Below are positions 1 through 8,337 of a DNA stretch of 64,000 nt, one piece after another. Source of the stretch: Kribbella solani. GTDB taxonomy: Bacteria; Actinomycetota; Actinomycetes; Propionibacteriales; Kribbellaceae. The stretch lies in the NCBI RefSeq assembly GCF_014205295.1, contig NZ_JACHNF010000001.1, positions 5,208,001-5,272,000 of the forward strand, given 5' to 3'. The notes beneath the pieces are model-generated. The model ran no database searches, was not told the DNA's origin, and worked only from the letters and a program-made list of their open reading frames with translations. Position 1 is the stretch's first letter; every line of letters starts with the position of its first letter. Made by a program: the position numbers and the translations under genes.

Positions 1-977
1 TGTCCGACGTGGTTTTCCTGGCCACGGCGAACGTGCTGGATTCGATCCCGGGGCCGTTGCTGGACCGGATGGAGCTGGTGCAGCTGGACGGGTACACCGA
101 GGACGAGAAGGTCACCATCGCCCGTGACCACCTGCTCCCGCGACAGTTGGAGCGGGCGGGCCTGACGGCGGACGAAGTGACCGTCCAGGACTCGGCGCTG
201 CGGGTGCTCGCGGGTGAGTACACGCGGGAGGCCGGGGTCCGGCAGCTCGAGCGCTCGATCGCGCGCGTGCTGCGGAAGGTCACGGCTCAGCTGGCGCTGG
301 GTGAGGAACTGGGTGCCCTGACGGTCGGCTCTGGTGAGCTGAAGAAGTACCTGGGGTCGCCCAAGTTCACACCGGAGTCGGCGGAGCGTACGGCGCTACC
401 GGGCGTGGCGACCGGTCTTGCCGTGACAGGTGCCGGTGGTGACGTGCTCTTCGTCGAGGCGTCGCTGGCGGACAAGGAGACCGGCCCGACCGGGGTCACG
501 TTGACCGGACAGCTCGGCGACGTGATGAAGGAGTCGGCGCAGATCGCCCTGTCCTACCTGCGTTCGCACGGCGCGGAGCTGGGTCTGCCGGTCGGTGATC
601 TGGCCGAACGGAACGCCCACATCCACGTACCGGCCGGTGCTGTCCCGAAGGATGGACCATCGGCTGGTGTGACGATGACAACGGCGCTCGCGTCGCTGCT
701 GTCCGGACGGCCGGTCCGTTCGGAGGTCGCGATGACCGGTGAGGTGTCACTGACCGGGCGGGTACTGCCGATCGGTGGCGTGAAGCAGAAGCTGCTCGCG
801 GCGCACCGGGCCGGGCTGACCACGATCCTGATCCCGAAGCGGAACGAGCCCGACCTGGAGGACGTGCCCGCGTCCGTACTGGCCGAGCTGACCGTGCACC
901 CGGTGAGCGACGTCCGCGAAGTACTGGACCTGGCCCTGGAACCGGCCGAGGTCGTGGCGCACCAGTACGCCGCCTGA
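1..977 (+). CDS. lon: ATP-dependent protease Lon, C-terminal part (5' end outside window)
   Basis: This is the 3' part of a Lon protease gene; the reading frame is open through the left edge, so the N-terminal substrate-binding and Walker A/B regions are outside the window. What is visible starts in the AAA+ module with the sensor-1/arginine-finger stretch (ATANVLDSIPGPLLDRME) and the small alpha-helical lid. The Lon-type peptidase domain follows. The catalytic serine is in KDGPSAG, encoded near base 650, and the catalytic lysine is in GGVKQKLLAAHRAG near base 780, giving the Lon Ser-Lys dyad. Both residues are present, so the enzyme should be active. Lon degrades misfolded and regulatory cytosolic proteins using ATP. 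The gene ends at TGA 975-977, just before a strong hairpin terminator, so it is the last gene of its transcript. Confidence 0.97.
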   Translation, partial: SDVVFLATANVLDSIPGPLLDRMELVQLDGYTEDEKVTIARDHLLPRQLERAGLTADEVTVQDSALRVLAGEYTREAGVRQLERSIARVLRKVTAQLALGEELGALTVGSGELKKYLGSPKFTPESAERTALPGVATGLAVTGAGGDVLFVEASLADKETGPTGVTLTGQLGDVMKESAQIALSYLRSHGAELGLPVGDLAERNAHIHVPAGAVPKDGPSAGVTMTTALASLLSGRPVRSEVAMTGEVSLTGRVLPIGGVKQKLLAAHRAGLTTILIPKRNEPDLEDVPASVLAELTVHPVSDVREVLDLALEPAEVVAHQYAA

Positions 978-987
978 GGTAGCTGTA

Positions 988-1024
988 GACGATAAGCCCG
1001 CGCGACACGCGCGGGCTTATCGTC
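988..1024 (+). terminator. Intrinsic terminator after lon
   Basis: A perfect 17-bp stem (988-1004 with 1008-1024) closes a 3-nt loop and is followed by a short pyrimidine stretch. It lies 10 nt after the lon stop codon and before the divergently unrelated PBP gene. Confidence 0.9.
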
Positions 1025-1111
1025 CTTTCGGACGAATCCTGTCCAGCTAGTGTGACCGAACTCATAGTCATCGCCGTAACCCAAACGGGCCATCCCGTAG
1101 TCTCTATAACC

Positions 1112-3457
1112 ATGCGCGTGCGGGAGAAAGGCGACCGGGGAGTCGTCCAATCGGTGGTTCTGTTCCTTGGGGTGAGCATGCTTTCGGGGGCTTTGGCCGC
1201 CGGTCTCGCCATCCCGTTCGCCGGTCTGGCCGGGTTCACCACCCAGAAAACCTCCGAAACGCTGCAGGATCTGCCGCAGCAGTTCGACGAGGTCCCGCTC
1301 AAGCAGAAGAGCCAGATCTTCGCCGCCGACGGCAAGCTGATCGCGACCCTCGCCGAGCAGAACCGGGTGCCGGTGAAACTCAGCCAGGTCGCGCCGATCA
1401 TGCAGAAGGCGATCGTCGCGATCGAGGACGACCGGTTCTACGAGCACGGCGCGCTGGACATGAAGGGCACGCTCCGCGCGCTGCTGCAGAACCAGTCGTC
1501 CGGGTCGGTGCAGCAGGGTGGTTCGAGCATCACCCAGCAGTACGTGAAGATCAGCCTGGTCGAGAAGGCGAAGACGCCCGAAGAAGTCGCCGCGGCGACC
1601 GCCGACACGTACCAGCGCAAGGTCGCCGAGCTGCGGTACGCGGTCGCGGTCGAGAAGCAGTACTCGAAGAACGAGATCCTGGAGAAGTACCTCAACCTCG
1701 CCAACTTCGGCGACGGCGCCTGGGGCATCCAGCAGGCCGCGCAGCACTACTTCTCGGTGAACGCCTCCCAGCTCACCCTCGCCCAGGCCGCGATGCTGGC
1801 CGGCCTGGTCAAGAACCCCACCGGCTACGACCCCACCAACAACGCCAAACGCGCCAAGGACCGCCGCGACGTGGTCATCCGCCGGATGCTCGAACTCCAC
1901 GTCATCTCCCTCTCCCAAGCCAACTCGGCCCTCAAAACCCCCGTCATCGACCCAGCCAAGGTCCGCCCCAACAAACTCGGCTGCGCCAACGGCCCGTACC
2001 CGTTCTACTGCGAGTACGTGGTCTCAGAGCTCGAGAACAACAAAGCCTTCGGCAAGACCCGAAGCGAGGCGTCGAACTACATCAAGACCGCCGGCCTGAC
2101 GATCCGTACGTCCCTGGACCCGAAGATCCAGGCCGCCGCCCAGCGCTCGATCGACACCCACTCGAAGCCGACCGACCAGGCCGTCGCCGCGATCACGATC
2201 GTCGAACCGGGCACAGGCGTTGTGAAGGCGATGGCCCAGAGCCGCACGTACGGCAACAAGCGCGGGCAGACCGCGTACAACTACAACGTCGGGAAGAGCT
2301 ACGCGGGCGGTTACGGCGGCTACCAGATCGGCTCGACGATGAAGGCCTTCACGATCGCGGCAGCGATCCAGAAGGGCCTTCCGCTGAACTACAAGATCAA
2401 CTCTCCGGACACGATCGACCTCAGCGGCAAGAAGTTCAGCACTTGCGAAGGCACCACGTCCGCGCCGGACTACACGCCGAAGAACTCGACCAAGAACGTG
2501 CCGGATCCGACCATGATCCAGGCCGCGCAGAAGTCGACGAACACCTACTTCCTTCAGTTGTCTCAGCAGACTGGCCTTTGCTCGATCGCCAGGATCTCCG
2601 CCAACCTCGGCTTGTACAACGCCCAATCCGGCGAGCCGCTCCAGCAGGTACCGTCGATGACGCTCGGTATCGACTATGTGACGCCGCTCCAGCTGACCGC
2701 CGCCTACGCTGCCTTCGCTGCTCGTGGCATGTACTGCGTCCCCTGGCTGATCACGTCGATCAAGGACTCCGCCGGTAAGTCGATGTCGACACCGGGCGCG
2801 AACTGCAAGCAGGTGCTGAAGCCAGAGGTCGCCGACGGCGTCAACGCGGTCCTGCACCAGGTGATGGAGGCGGGCGGAACCGGGTCGAAGCTGAAGTTCG
2901 GCAACAGTGACCTGGCCGGCAAGACCGGAACGATCAACCAGGCCAAGGCCGTCTGGTACGCGGGTTACTCGTCGAAGCTGGCCGCGGCCGCCGTGGTGGC
3001 CGACGCCTCCCCGCCGTACCACCAGCTGATCGGCCAGACGCTGAACGGCGAGAAGATGCGGGACGCGTCGGGTTCCGGGACCGCCGGCCCGATCTGGGAA
3101 GCCGCGATGAAGTCAGCCTTGCAGGGGTACCCGACCACACGCTTCACCGCCCCGAGCTCGATCGTCGTCCGCGGCAACGTGAAGGACCTGCCGTTCGTGA
3201 ACGGCATGAACCCCGACGACGCTTCGAACAAGCTCAAGCAGGCCGGTTTCGAGGCAACAGTTGCCTCCGGCACCGTCAACTCCGAAGAAGCCGCCGGCAC
3301 CGTCGCGTACACCGACCCCCGTCAGCGCGACGGCGCCCCCGAGGGCTCCCTGGTCACCATCTACGTCTCCAACGGCAACAAACAAGGCCAGCAGCCGAAC
3401 GAGCCACAGAACTCGACCAAACCCCCCAACGGCAAACCCGGCCGCGGCAACCGCTGA
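1112..3457 (+). CDS. Class A penicillin-binding protein (transglycosylase/transpeptidase) with C-terminal PASTA domain
   Basis: Bifunctional murein synthase that polymerises lipid II and cross-links peptides outside the membrane. A short cytoplasmic N-terminus precedes one transmembrane helix (residues about 11-40). The GT51 glycosyltransferase domain carries EDDRFYEHGALD near residue 105 with the catalytic Glu. The transpeptidase domain shows SxxK (STMK, about 409), SxN (STN, about 475) and KTG (about 604). One PASTA repeat follows at about 695-760, then a Pro/Asn/Lys-rich tail. Length (781 aa) is normal for actinobacterial PonA-type enzymes. I chose ATG 1112; the frame is open up to 1052 but without protein-like sequence. 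A TATAAC -10-like hexamer sits at about 1105, so a leaderless start at GTG 1118 is also possible. The gene stands alone, and its 3' end overlaps a possible opposite-strand gene. Confidence 0.95.
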   Translation: MRVREKGDRGVVQSVVLFLGVSMLSGALAAGLAIPFAGLAGFTTQKTSETLQDLPQQFDEVPLKQKSQIFAADGKLIATLAEQNRVPVKLSQVAPIMQKAIVAIEDDRFYEHGALDMKGTLRALLQNQSSGSVQQGGSSITQQYVKISLVEKAKTPEEVAAATADTYQRKVAELRYAVAVEKQYSKNEILEKYLNLANFGDGAWGIQQAAQHYFSVNASQLTLAQAAMLAGLVKNPTGYDPTNNAKRAKDRRDVVIRRMLELHVISLSQANSALKTPVIDPAKVRPNKLGCANGPYPFYCEYVVSELENNKAFGKTRSEASNYIKTAGLTIRTSLDPKIQAAAQRSIDTHSKPTDQAVAAITIVEPGTGVVKAMAQSRTYGNKRGQTAYNYNVGKSYAGGYGGYQIGSTMKAFTIAAAIQKGLPLNYKINSPDTIDLSGKKFSTCEGTTSAPDYTPKNSTKNVPDPTMIQAAQKSTNTYFLQLSQQTGLCSIARISANLGLYNAQSGEPLQQVPSMTLGIDYVTPLQLTAAYAAFAARGMYCVPWLITSIKDSAGKSMSTPGANCKQVLKPEVADGVNAVLHQVMEAGGTGSKLKFGNSDLAGKTGTINQAKAVWYAGYSSKLAAAAVVADASPPYHQLIGQTLNGEKMRDASGSGTAGPIWEAAMKSALQGYPTTRFTAPSSIVVRGNVKDLPFVNGMNPDDASNKLKQAGFEATVASGTVNSEEAAGTVAYTDPRQRDGAPEGSLVTIYVSNGNKQGQQPNEPQNSTKPPNGKPGRGNR

Positions 3458-3774
3458 CCATCACCCCTTGGAAGTTGCTGGTTCTTGCGGGTCGCCCTGC
3501 TGATCATGACCGCCGCGGCCACCAGAGGTACGCCGATCACGAGCACGATGAGTACGCTCAACCAGGTCTTTCCGTCGGCGTCATCGCCGAAGGGTGCCCA
3601 GGGAGCGTCCTGCATGCTTCCGGCGATCTGCCGGACGAGCAGGTCCCCGATCAGCGCCGGGAACCCGAGCAGCAGGCCCATTGCGGCGAGCGCCAGATAG
3701 CTCGCCCCGGCGATCCAGCCGCCATCGCGTGTGGTCGTTGACCGGCTCTGATCGCGCAACGCTTGATCTTGCAC
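3361..3774 (-). CDS. Hypothetical two-helix membrane protein
   Basis: I do not recognise this small protein. From GTG 3774 it encodes about 137 aa with a short charged N-terminus and two clear hydrophobic helices (GWIAGASYLALAAMGLLLG and a second around SVLIVLVIGVPLVAAAVM), followed by a basic segment (RATRKNQ). The last roughly 30 codons run antisense to the end of the PBP gene (97 bp overlap) and look like shadow sequence. The true gene may therefore have ended earlier before losing its stop codon. An upstream in-frame extension to 3858 would run into the hairpin at 3845-3876, so the later start is preferred. The strand assignment rests on the hydrophobic pattern only. Confidence 0.55.
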   Translation of the reverse strand: MQDQALRDQSRSTTTRDGGWIAGASYLALAAMGLLLGFPALIGDLLVRQIAGSMQDAPWAPFGDDADGKTWLSVLIVLVIGVPLVAAAVMISRATRKNQQLPRGDGQRLPRPGLPLGGLVEFCGSFGCWPCLLPLET

Positions 3775-3844
3775 CGTGCGTCTCCGTTCGGCGCCGTTGG
3801 TGCGGCGAACGCTACCGGGGCTCGTGGGTGGGGTAAACGGCGAG

Positions 3845-3876
3845 CGGCCACATTGCACGTTTGTGCAATGTGGCCG
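3845..3876 (-). terminator. Hairpin downstream of the YqeY-family gene
   Basis: A perfect 14-bp inverted repeat (3845-3858 with 3863-3876, loop GTTT) lies 15 nt beyond the stop codon of the YqeY gene. It has no T-tract on either strand. It most likely ends the minus-strand transcript, as T-less hairpins often do in high-GC actinobacteria. Confidence 0.7.
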
Positions 3877-3891
3877 GGTGGGGTGCGTGGG

Positions 3892-4359
3892 TCAGGCGCC
3901 TAGTTGGCGTTTTACTTCGGCGGAGACGATGGCGCCGTCGGCTTTGCCTTTGACCTTGGGCTGGAGGGCGCCCATTACCTTGCCGATGCCGCGGGGGCCC
4001 AGGTCGGCGGCGCCGGTGCTGGTGATGGCTTCGGTGACGAGGGTCTTGATCTCGTCCTCGGTGAGCTGCCCGGGCAGGTACTCGGCCAGGATGTCCGCCT
4101 CGGCCTGTTCCTTGTCGGCGAGTTCGGCGCGGCCGGCGTCGCGGTACGCGATGACCGACTCGCGGCGCTTCTTCGCCTCGGAGCTGAGTACGTCGACGAT
4201 CTCGGCATCGGCGAGCTCGCGGGCCTCCTTGCCGGACACCTCGGCCTTGGTGATCGCGGTCAGCGCCATCCGCAGGGTCGACTTGCGGATCTCGTCGCGC
4301 GCCTTCAGGGCGGCGGTCATGTCGTCGTGCAGGCGCTGCTTCATTCCGGAGTTGGACAT
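3892..4359 (-). CDS. GatB/YqeY domain-containing protein
   Basis: About 155 aa, the full length of the stand-alone YqeY family, which resembles the tRNA-binding tail domain of GatB (the aspartyl/glutamyl-tRNA amidotransferase subunit). Its exact cellular role is not established. Recognisable family features are the N-terminal KQRLHDDMTAALKARDE helix, the KKRRESVIAYRDAGR segment and the C-terminal GKVMGALQPKVKGKADG motif. The start is uncertain: ATG at 4359 (MSNSG) or the in-frame ATG at 4344 (MKQRLHD). The latter matches the usual family N-terminus and has GGA close upstream. The gene is divergent from the metallophosphoesterase, with only about 25 bp between their start codons, so their promoters must overlap or lie within the genes. 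Confidence 0.9.
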   Translation of the reverse strand: MSNSGMKQRLHDDMTAALKARDEIRKSTLRMALTAITKAEVSGKEARELADAEIVDVLSSEAKKRRESVIAYRDAGRAELADKEQAEADILAEYLPGQLTEDEIKTLVTEAITSTGAADLGPRGIGKVMGALQPKVKGKADGAIVSAEVKRQLGA

Positions 4360-4385
4360 GACCATGATTGTGGCAGGCTGGAGCA

Positions 4386-5330
4386 ATGAGCTTGCGCGGG
4401 ATCGCCAGTGCCACGTTGAAGACCACGGCCGTCGCCGGTGCCGTCGGTGCCGCCTGCGTCGCGTACGCGGCCGGGATCGAGGTCCGCTGGTTCACCGTGC
4501 GCCGCTTCACCGTGCCGGTGCTCCCGGAGGGTACGGCGCCGCTCAAGGTGCTGCACCTGTCCGACCTGCACCTGATGCCGGCGCAGGAACGCAAGATCCG
4601 CTGGGTGAGTGAACTGGCCTCACTCGACCCGGACCTGGTCGTCACCACCGGCGACAACCTCGCGCATGAAGACTCGGTCCGCCCGCTGCTCCGTGCGTAC
4701 GGGGATCTGCTCGATCTTCCCGGCGTGTTCGTGTTCGGCTCCAACGACTACTGGAAGCCGCATTTCAAGAACCCGGGCAAGTACCTGCTGCCGGCGACCA
4801 AGCAGCGGCACAAGCCGCACGGTCCGGATCTGCCGTACGAGGAGATGCGTCGCGCGTTCAGTGACGCCGGATGGGTCGACCTGAACAATCTGAAGGCGAC
4901 GCTGAAGGTGAACGGTCTGCGCCTGGACTTCGCCGGGACCGACGATCCGCACATCAGGCGCGACCGGTACGCGGATGTGGCCGGTGAGATCGATCCGGGT
5001 GCTGACCTGTCGATCGGCGTCACGCATGCGCCGTACCAGCGGGTCCTGAACGCGTTCGTCGGGGACGGGTACCCGCTGGTGCTGGCCGGACACACGCACG
5101 GTGGGCAGTTGGCGGTGCCGTTCTACGGTGCGCTGGTGACGAACTGCGACCTCGACACGTCCCGGGTGAAGGGGCTCTCGACCTGGGGGTACGCGGGCCG
5201 GCAGGCGGCTTTGCACGTGTCGGCGGGGCTCGGTACGTCGCCGTACGCGCCGGTCCGGTTCGCGTGCCGGCCGGAGGCGACATTGCTCACTCTGGTGCCC
5301 CGGGTAAACCCGATTTCGCTCGGACGCTGA
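4386..5330 (+). CDS. Metallophosphoesterase (calcineurin-like), membrane-anchored
   Basis: Predicted dinuclear-metal phosphoesterase of 314 aa. The N-terminus has a single hydrophobic segment (about residues 10-30, TTAVAGAVGAACVAYAAG), probably a membrane anchor. The metal-binding blocks follow in order: HLSDLHL, TTGDNLAHED, GSNDY in place of the common GNHD, THAPYQR and GHTHGGQ near the C-terminus. The GSND variant still keeps the Asn and Asp ligands. The arrangement matches the family often called YkuE-like, whose substrates are not firmly known. In actinobacteria the gene is commonly found next to PBP and YqeY genes, as here. ATG 4386 is chosen over the in-frame ATG at 4368 because the protein-like sequence begins there. 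Confidence 0.93.
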   Translation: MSLRGIASATLKTTAVAGAVGAACVAYAAGIEVRWFTVRRFTVPVLPEGTAPLKVLHLSDLHLMPAQERKIRWVSELASLDPDLVVTTGDNLAHEDSVRPLLRAYGDLLDLPGVFVFGSNDYWKPHFKNPGKYLLPATKQRHKPHGPDLPYEEMRRAFSDAGWVDLNNLKATLKVNGLRLDFAGTDDPHIRRDRYADVAGEIDPGADLSIGVTHAPYQRVLNAFVGDGYPLVLAGHTHGGQLAVPFYGALVTNCDLDTSRVKGLSTWGYAGRQAALHVSAGLGTSPYAPVRFACRPEATLLTLVPRVNPISLGR

Positions 5331-5354
5331 GCCCATGTAAGCTACTCGCGACTT

Positions 5355-5431
<77 letters not shown>

Positions 5432-5432
5432 A

Positions 5433-5470
5433 CACTCAGGGCCAGTCACTACGGTGGCTGGCCCTGAGTG
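5433..5470 (+). terminator. Hairpin after tRNA-Pro
   Basis: A perfect 13-bp inverted repeat (5433-5445 with 5458-5470) starts 1 nt after the tRNA CCA end. It probably ends the tRNA transcript and separates it from the J-domain gene starting at 5502. Confidence 0.7.
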
Positions 5471-5501
5471 CGTTACCGGGCACGTCGCGGAGGTGCTGGG
5501 G

Positions 5502-7091
5502 TTGAGCGGGCCGGATCACTACGAGGTCCTGAACGTCGAGCGGACCGCCACGACCGCGGAGATCAAGACGGCGTACCGGAAGCTCGTCCGCCAAGTACAT
5601 CCCGACCAGGGCGGGAGCGCGGCGCTGTTCCGGGTGGTGCAGGAGGCGTGGACCACCCTCTCCGACCCAACCAAACGAGCCGCCTACGACCACCACCTCA
5701 CCGGCCAGACCGGTACCGCAGGCACCACAACAACCGCTGGCGGCGAAGCTGGAGCGCGTGGCGGAGCCGGCGGTGCTGGTGGCGGAGCCGGCGGTGCTGG
5801 TGGCGGAGCCGGCGGTGCTGGTGGCGGAGCCGGCCGCGGGCCGGGGTCAGCTGATGGAGCCGGCGCACGCGGTGGTGCTGGTGGCGCGACAGGCGCTGGT
5901 GGCGGAGGCGGCGCACCTGGTGGGGATGGTGGCACGCGCGGTGGAGCTGGGGCGGGTGGTCCGGGCGCGGGTGGGGCTGGTGCTGGATCTGGGGGCGCTG
6001 GTGGGGAGTGGGGTGGGGCCGGGGCTGGTGGGGATTGGAGTGGGGCGGGGGTTGGGGCTGGTGGGGATTGGAGTGGGGCGGGGGTTGGGGCTGGTGGGGA
6101 GTGGGGTGGTGGGGGTTGGGTGCCGGGGGTTGGGGCGGTTGAGGTTTGGCCGGGGTTTGGGCGGGGGCGGGGGGCTGCGTTGGGGGCGTTGGGGGTGTAC
6201 GCCGTTGGCGTCGTGCTGGTTTTTCTTGGGAGCAACCTCGGCGGTGGCTGGTCCATTGCGATCGCGGTCGGTCTTGCCTCCACCGTCGTCTTGGCCGCGC
6301 CGCCGCACTGGAGCCGCCGCATCCCCCTGCACCGCCTGTTCAAGGCGTACGGCGTGGTGGTCACCCTCGGCGGCACCTGGACCCTGTTCTCCACGAACAA
6401 CACCCTCAGCACACTCGACCGTACGGTGCTTGCCGCTCTGCTGGCCGGTCTTCTCGGCGTCAGCTTCCTCACCAGACGCTGGTCGAAAGTGCATGCGCTG
6501 GACACCACCATCGACCCACCCGCCGCGTACGACTTCAACCTCTGGGGCCGCCCGGGTGAACCGCTCATCGACGACGGCCGCGCGGCCTGGCTCGCCCCGG
6601 ATGACGTCCTCCGCCACCGCCGTACCGCCACGGTCCTGGACGCGGTCGTTTCCATGCTCCCGGCCGCCAAGCTCGTACACGGTGCCCGCATCGGCGACCT
6701 GGCTGTCAGCCACCTGCTCCTCAACGGCCACCGGATGGCGCTGGTCGCATCTCTGATCGGACCGCCGGGTTCATACACTCTGGACGCCTACGGCTCACTG
6801 GTGTGCAACGGACGCCCAGTAGCGGGCCCCCAGCTCGACACTGCGCTGACGGCGTGGCGTACGCGGCACCCGTCGCTGGCCGTACGCGGCTTCCTGATCG
6901 TCCACCCAGTAGTGGACGGCCAGAGCGGCATCACCACCCAGTCGGCCCCGGACGCCGCCGTCACGCTCCTCCCGGCGCAGTCAGCCGCCGGCGAGCTGCT
7001 CGTGTGGCTGCAGGCGGAGGGCAACGTACTGGACCGCCGCGTGCTGTACGACATCCTGCACCTCGCCCCGTACGGGCTGGGAGCCCGATAG
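5502..7091 (+). CDS. J-domain protein with Gly/Ala-rich linker, membrane segments and a NERD-like C-terminal domain
   Basis: A 529-aa protein starting at TTG 5502, supported by GGAGG at 5489-5493; the frame is open further upstream but only into the terminator and tRNA. Residues 3-65 are a J domain with the HPD motif intact (VHPDQGG), so it should stimulate an Hsp70/DnaK partner. Residues about 78-213 are almost pure Gly/Ala with some Pro, Asp and Trp. Two to three hydrophobic segments follow at about 226-266 and 285-320. The C-terminal part (340-529, with VSHLLLNGHRMALVASLIG and YTLDAYGSLV) faintly resembles the nuclease-related NERD fold, but I see no confident active site. The combination suggests a membrane-tethered co-chaperone. 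It is followed after 9 nt by a small membrane protein, probably co-transcribed. Confidence 0.85.
   Translation: MSGPDHYEVLNVERTATTAEIKTAYRKLVRQVHPDQGGSAALFRVVQEAWTTLSDPTKRAAYDHHLTGQTGTAGTTTTAGGEAGARGGAGGAGGGAGGAGGGAGGAGGGAGRGPGSADGAGARGGAGGATGAGGGGGAPGGDGGTRGGAGAGGPGAGGAGAGSGGAGGEWGGAGAGGDWSGAGVGAGGDWSGAGVGAGGEWGGGGWVPGVGAVEVWPGFGRGRGAALGALGVYAVGVVLVFLGSNLGGGWSIAIAVGLASTVVLAAPPHWSRRIPLHRLFKAYGVVVTLGGTWTLFSTNNTLSTLDRTVLAALLAGLLGVSFLTRRWSKVHALDTTIDPPAAYDFNLWGRPGEPLIDDGRAAWLAPDDVLRHRRTATVLDAVVSMLPAAKLVHGARIGDLAVSHLLLNGHRMALVASLIGPPGSYTLDAYGSLVCNGRPVAGPQLDTALTAWRTRHPSLAVRGFLIVHPVVDGQSGITTQSAPDAAVTLLPAQSAAGELLVWLQAEGNVLDRRVLYDILHLAPYGLGAR
5758..6095 (+). repeat. Tandem G-rich repeats inside the J-domain gene
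   Basis: About 3.5 copies of a 21-bp unit (GGCGGAGCCGGCGGTGCTGG plus T) run from about 5758 to 5840. Two direct copies of a 33-bp G-rich unit lie at about 6027-6092. They encode the Gly-rich linker and give the plus strand long runs of GGGG, with potential for G-quadruplexes and replication slippage. Confidence 0.8.
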
Positions 7092-7100
7092 CCTGCCGCA

Positions 7101-7583
7101 ATGAGCCAGGAGGACGACGACGACCGGATGCCGGATGATCTGGAAGCCGTTCTGGACGCCGCGGATGAGGCCGAGCAGCAGCGCAAGGGGCGGTACGACG
7201 CCCCGCCGCTGCCGCCGTTGCTGATCCTGGCCGTTGTCGGACTGCTCTGCGGGTTCGCGACCATCGCGCTGGTGTGGCTGAGTGAGCGCGGCTGCGAACG
7301 GTTCCGGGACACCACCAACTGCGGCGCCCTCGGGCTTCCGCTACTGGTGCTGATCGTGGTGGTCACGGTGGTGCTCGGTGGGCTGGCGTTGAGCCGGCTC
7401 GCGATGCCGCACCCGCGGCTGATCCCGTTCCTCGGGGTGGCGTTCATGGTGGCGCTGGTGGTCGCGTTCCTGACCGGTCACCTGGACTCGCCCTGGATCA
7501 TCGCCGTCGTGCCGGTACTGACCGCTCTGACCTTCCTGCTCGCCAATCTCGTCGCCCGACTGCTGGAGCGTGCCGATGCCTGA
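7101..7583 (+). CDS. Hypothetical four-helix membrane protein
   Basis: A 160-aa protein I do not recognise. The N-terminal 35 residues are acidic and soluble (SQEDDDDRMPDDLEAVLDAADEAEQQ). Four hydrophobic helices follow: LLILAVVGLLCGFATIALVW, LPLLVLIVVVTVVLGGLAL, LIPFLGVAFMVALVVAFLTG and IIAVVPVLTALTFLLANLVA. Two Cys residues (ERGCERFRDTTNCG) lie in the first loop, predicted outside, and could form a disulfide. It starts 9 nt after the J-domain gene and its stop overlaps the start of the following CBM9-like gene, so the three genes look like one transcription unit. No function can be assigned. Confidence 0.8.
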   Translation: MSQEDDDDRMPDDLEAVLDAADEAEQQRKGRYDAPPLPPLLILAVVGLLCGFATIALVWLSERGCERFRDTTNCGALGLPLLVLIVVVTVVLGGLALSRLAMPHPRLIPFLGVAFMVALVVAFLTGHLDSPWIIAVVPVLTALTFLLANLVARLLERADA

Positions 7584-8274
7584 CCTGCCCGTCTACGAGT
7601 GCCCGCGGACCACCACCACGCCGAACCTGGACGGCACTCTGACCGATCCCGCCTGGGCGGCCGCGCCCTGGACCACCGACTTCGTCCCGATCGCCGACGG
7701 CCCGGCGCCGCGGTTCCGGACCCGGTCGAAGCTGATGTACGACGACCAGTACCTGTATGTCGGCGGTCTGCTGGAGGAGCCGCACGTCTGGTCGACCATG
7801 ACCGAGCACAACAGCAGGCTGTACTTCGAGAACAACTTCGAACTGTTCCTGGACCCGGACGGCGACGGGCTGAACTACTACGAGTTCGAGATCAACCCAC
7901 TCGGCACCATCTGGGAGTTGACGCTGCCGAAGCCGTACTTCGACGGTGGCGTACCGATCGACCCGTCGAACCTGCCTGGTCTGCGGACCGCGATCCACAT
8001 CGACGGTTCGGTCAACGACCCGTCCGACACGGACACCGGCTGGTCGGCGGAGCTGGCTGTTCCGTGGGCCGACCTGGCCGCGTACAACAAGGGCCGGGCG
8101 ACCCCACCGAACCCGGGTGACGAGTGGCGGATGAACCTGATGCGCTGCCAGTGGCCGCACGAGGTGGTCGACGGGGCGTACGTGAAGGGTGCCGCGAGCG
8201 AGTTCTGGGTCTGGTCGCCGCAGGGCGTGGAGGACATGCACCTGCCGGCGCACTGGGGCGTACTGCGGTTCTGA
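7576..8274 (+). CDS. Carbohydrate-binding family 9-like protein
   Basis: A 232-aa protein resembling the CBM9 beta-sandwich that binds sugars or reducing ends in some glycanases. Family-like signatures are NLDGTLTDPAWAAAPWTTDF near the start, KLMYDDQYLYVGGLLEEPHVW, NFELFLDPDGDGLNYYEFEINPLG (Asp/Asn-rich, with FE.NP typical of the family) and the C-terminal MHLPAHWGVLRF. There is no signal peptide, so as written it is cytosolic, which is unusual for a sugar-binding module but common for this stand-alone subfamily. ATG 7576 overlaps the stop of the upstream membrane-protein gene, indicating translational coupling; GTG 7570 is an alternative start. Confidence 0.85.
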   Translation: MPDLPVYECPRTTTTPNLDGTLTDPAWAAAPWTTDFVPIADGPAPRFRTRSKLMYDDQYLYVGGLLEEPHVWSTMTEHNSRLYFENNFELFLDPDGDGLNYYEFEINPLGTIWELTLPKPYFDGGVPIDPSNLPGLRTAIHIDGSVNDPSDTDTGWSAELAVPWADLAAYNKGRATPPNPGDEWRMNLMRCQWPHEVVDGAYVKGAASEFWVWSPQGVEDMHLPAHWGVLRF

Positions 8275-8337
8275 CCCCCGGTAAGCCCAGTAACCCCAGT
8301 GACCCCCGTGACACGGTGTTAACACGAGCACGAGACA

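Noticed and set aside
5684..6778. Proline-rich frame opposite the J-domain gene
   Set aside because: It is the complement of the Gly-rich repeats; the J domain with HPD motif and the upstream ribosome-binding site identify the plus strand as coding.
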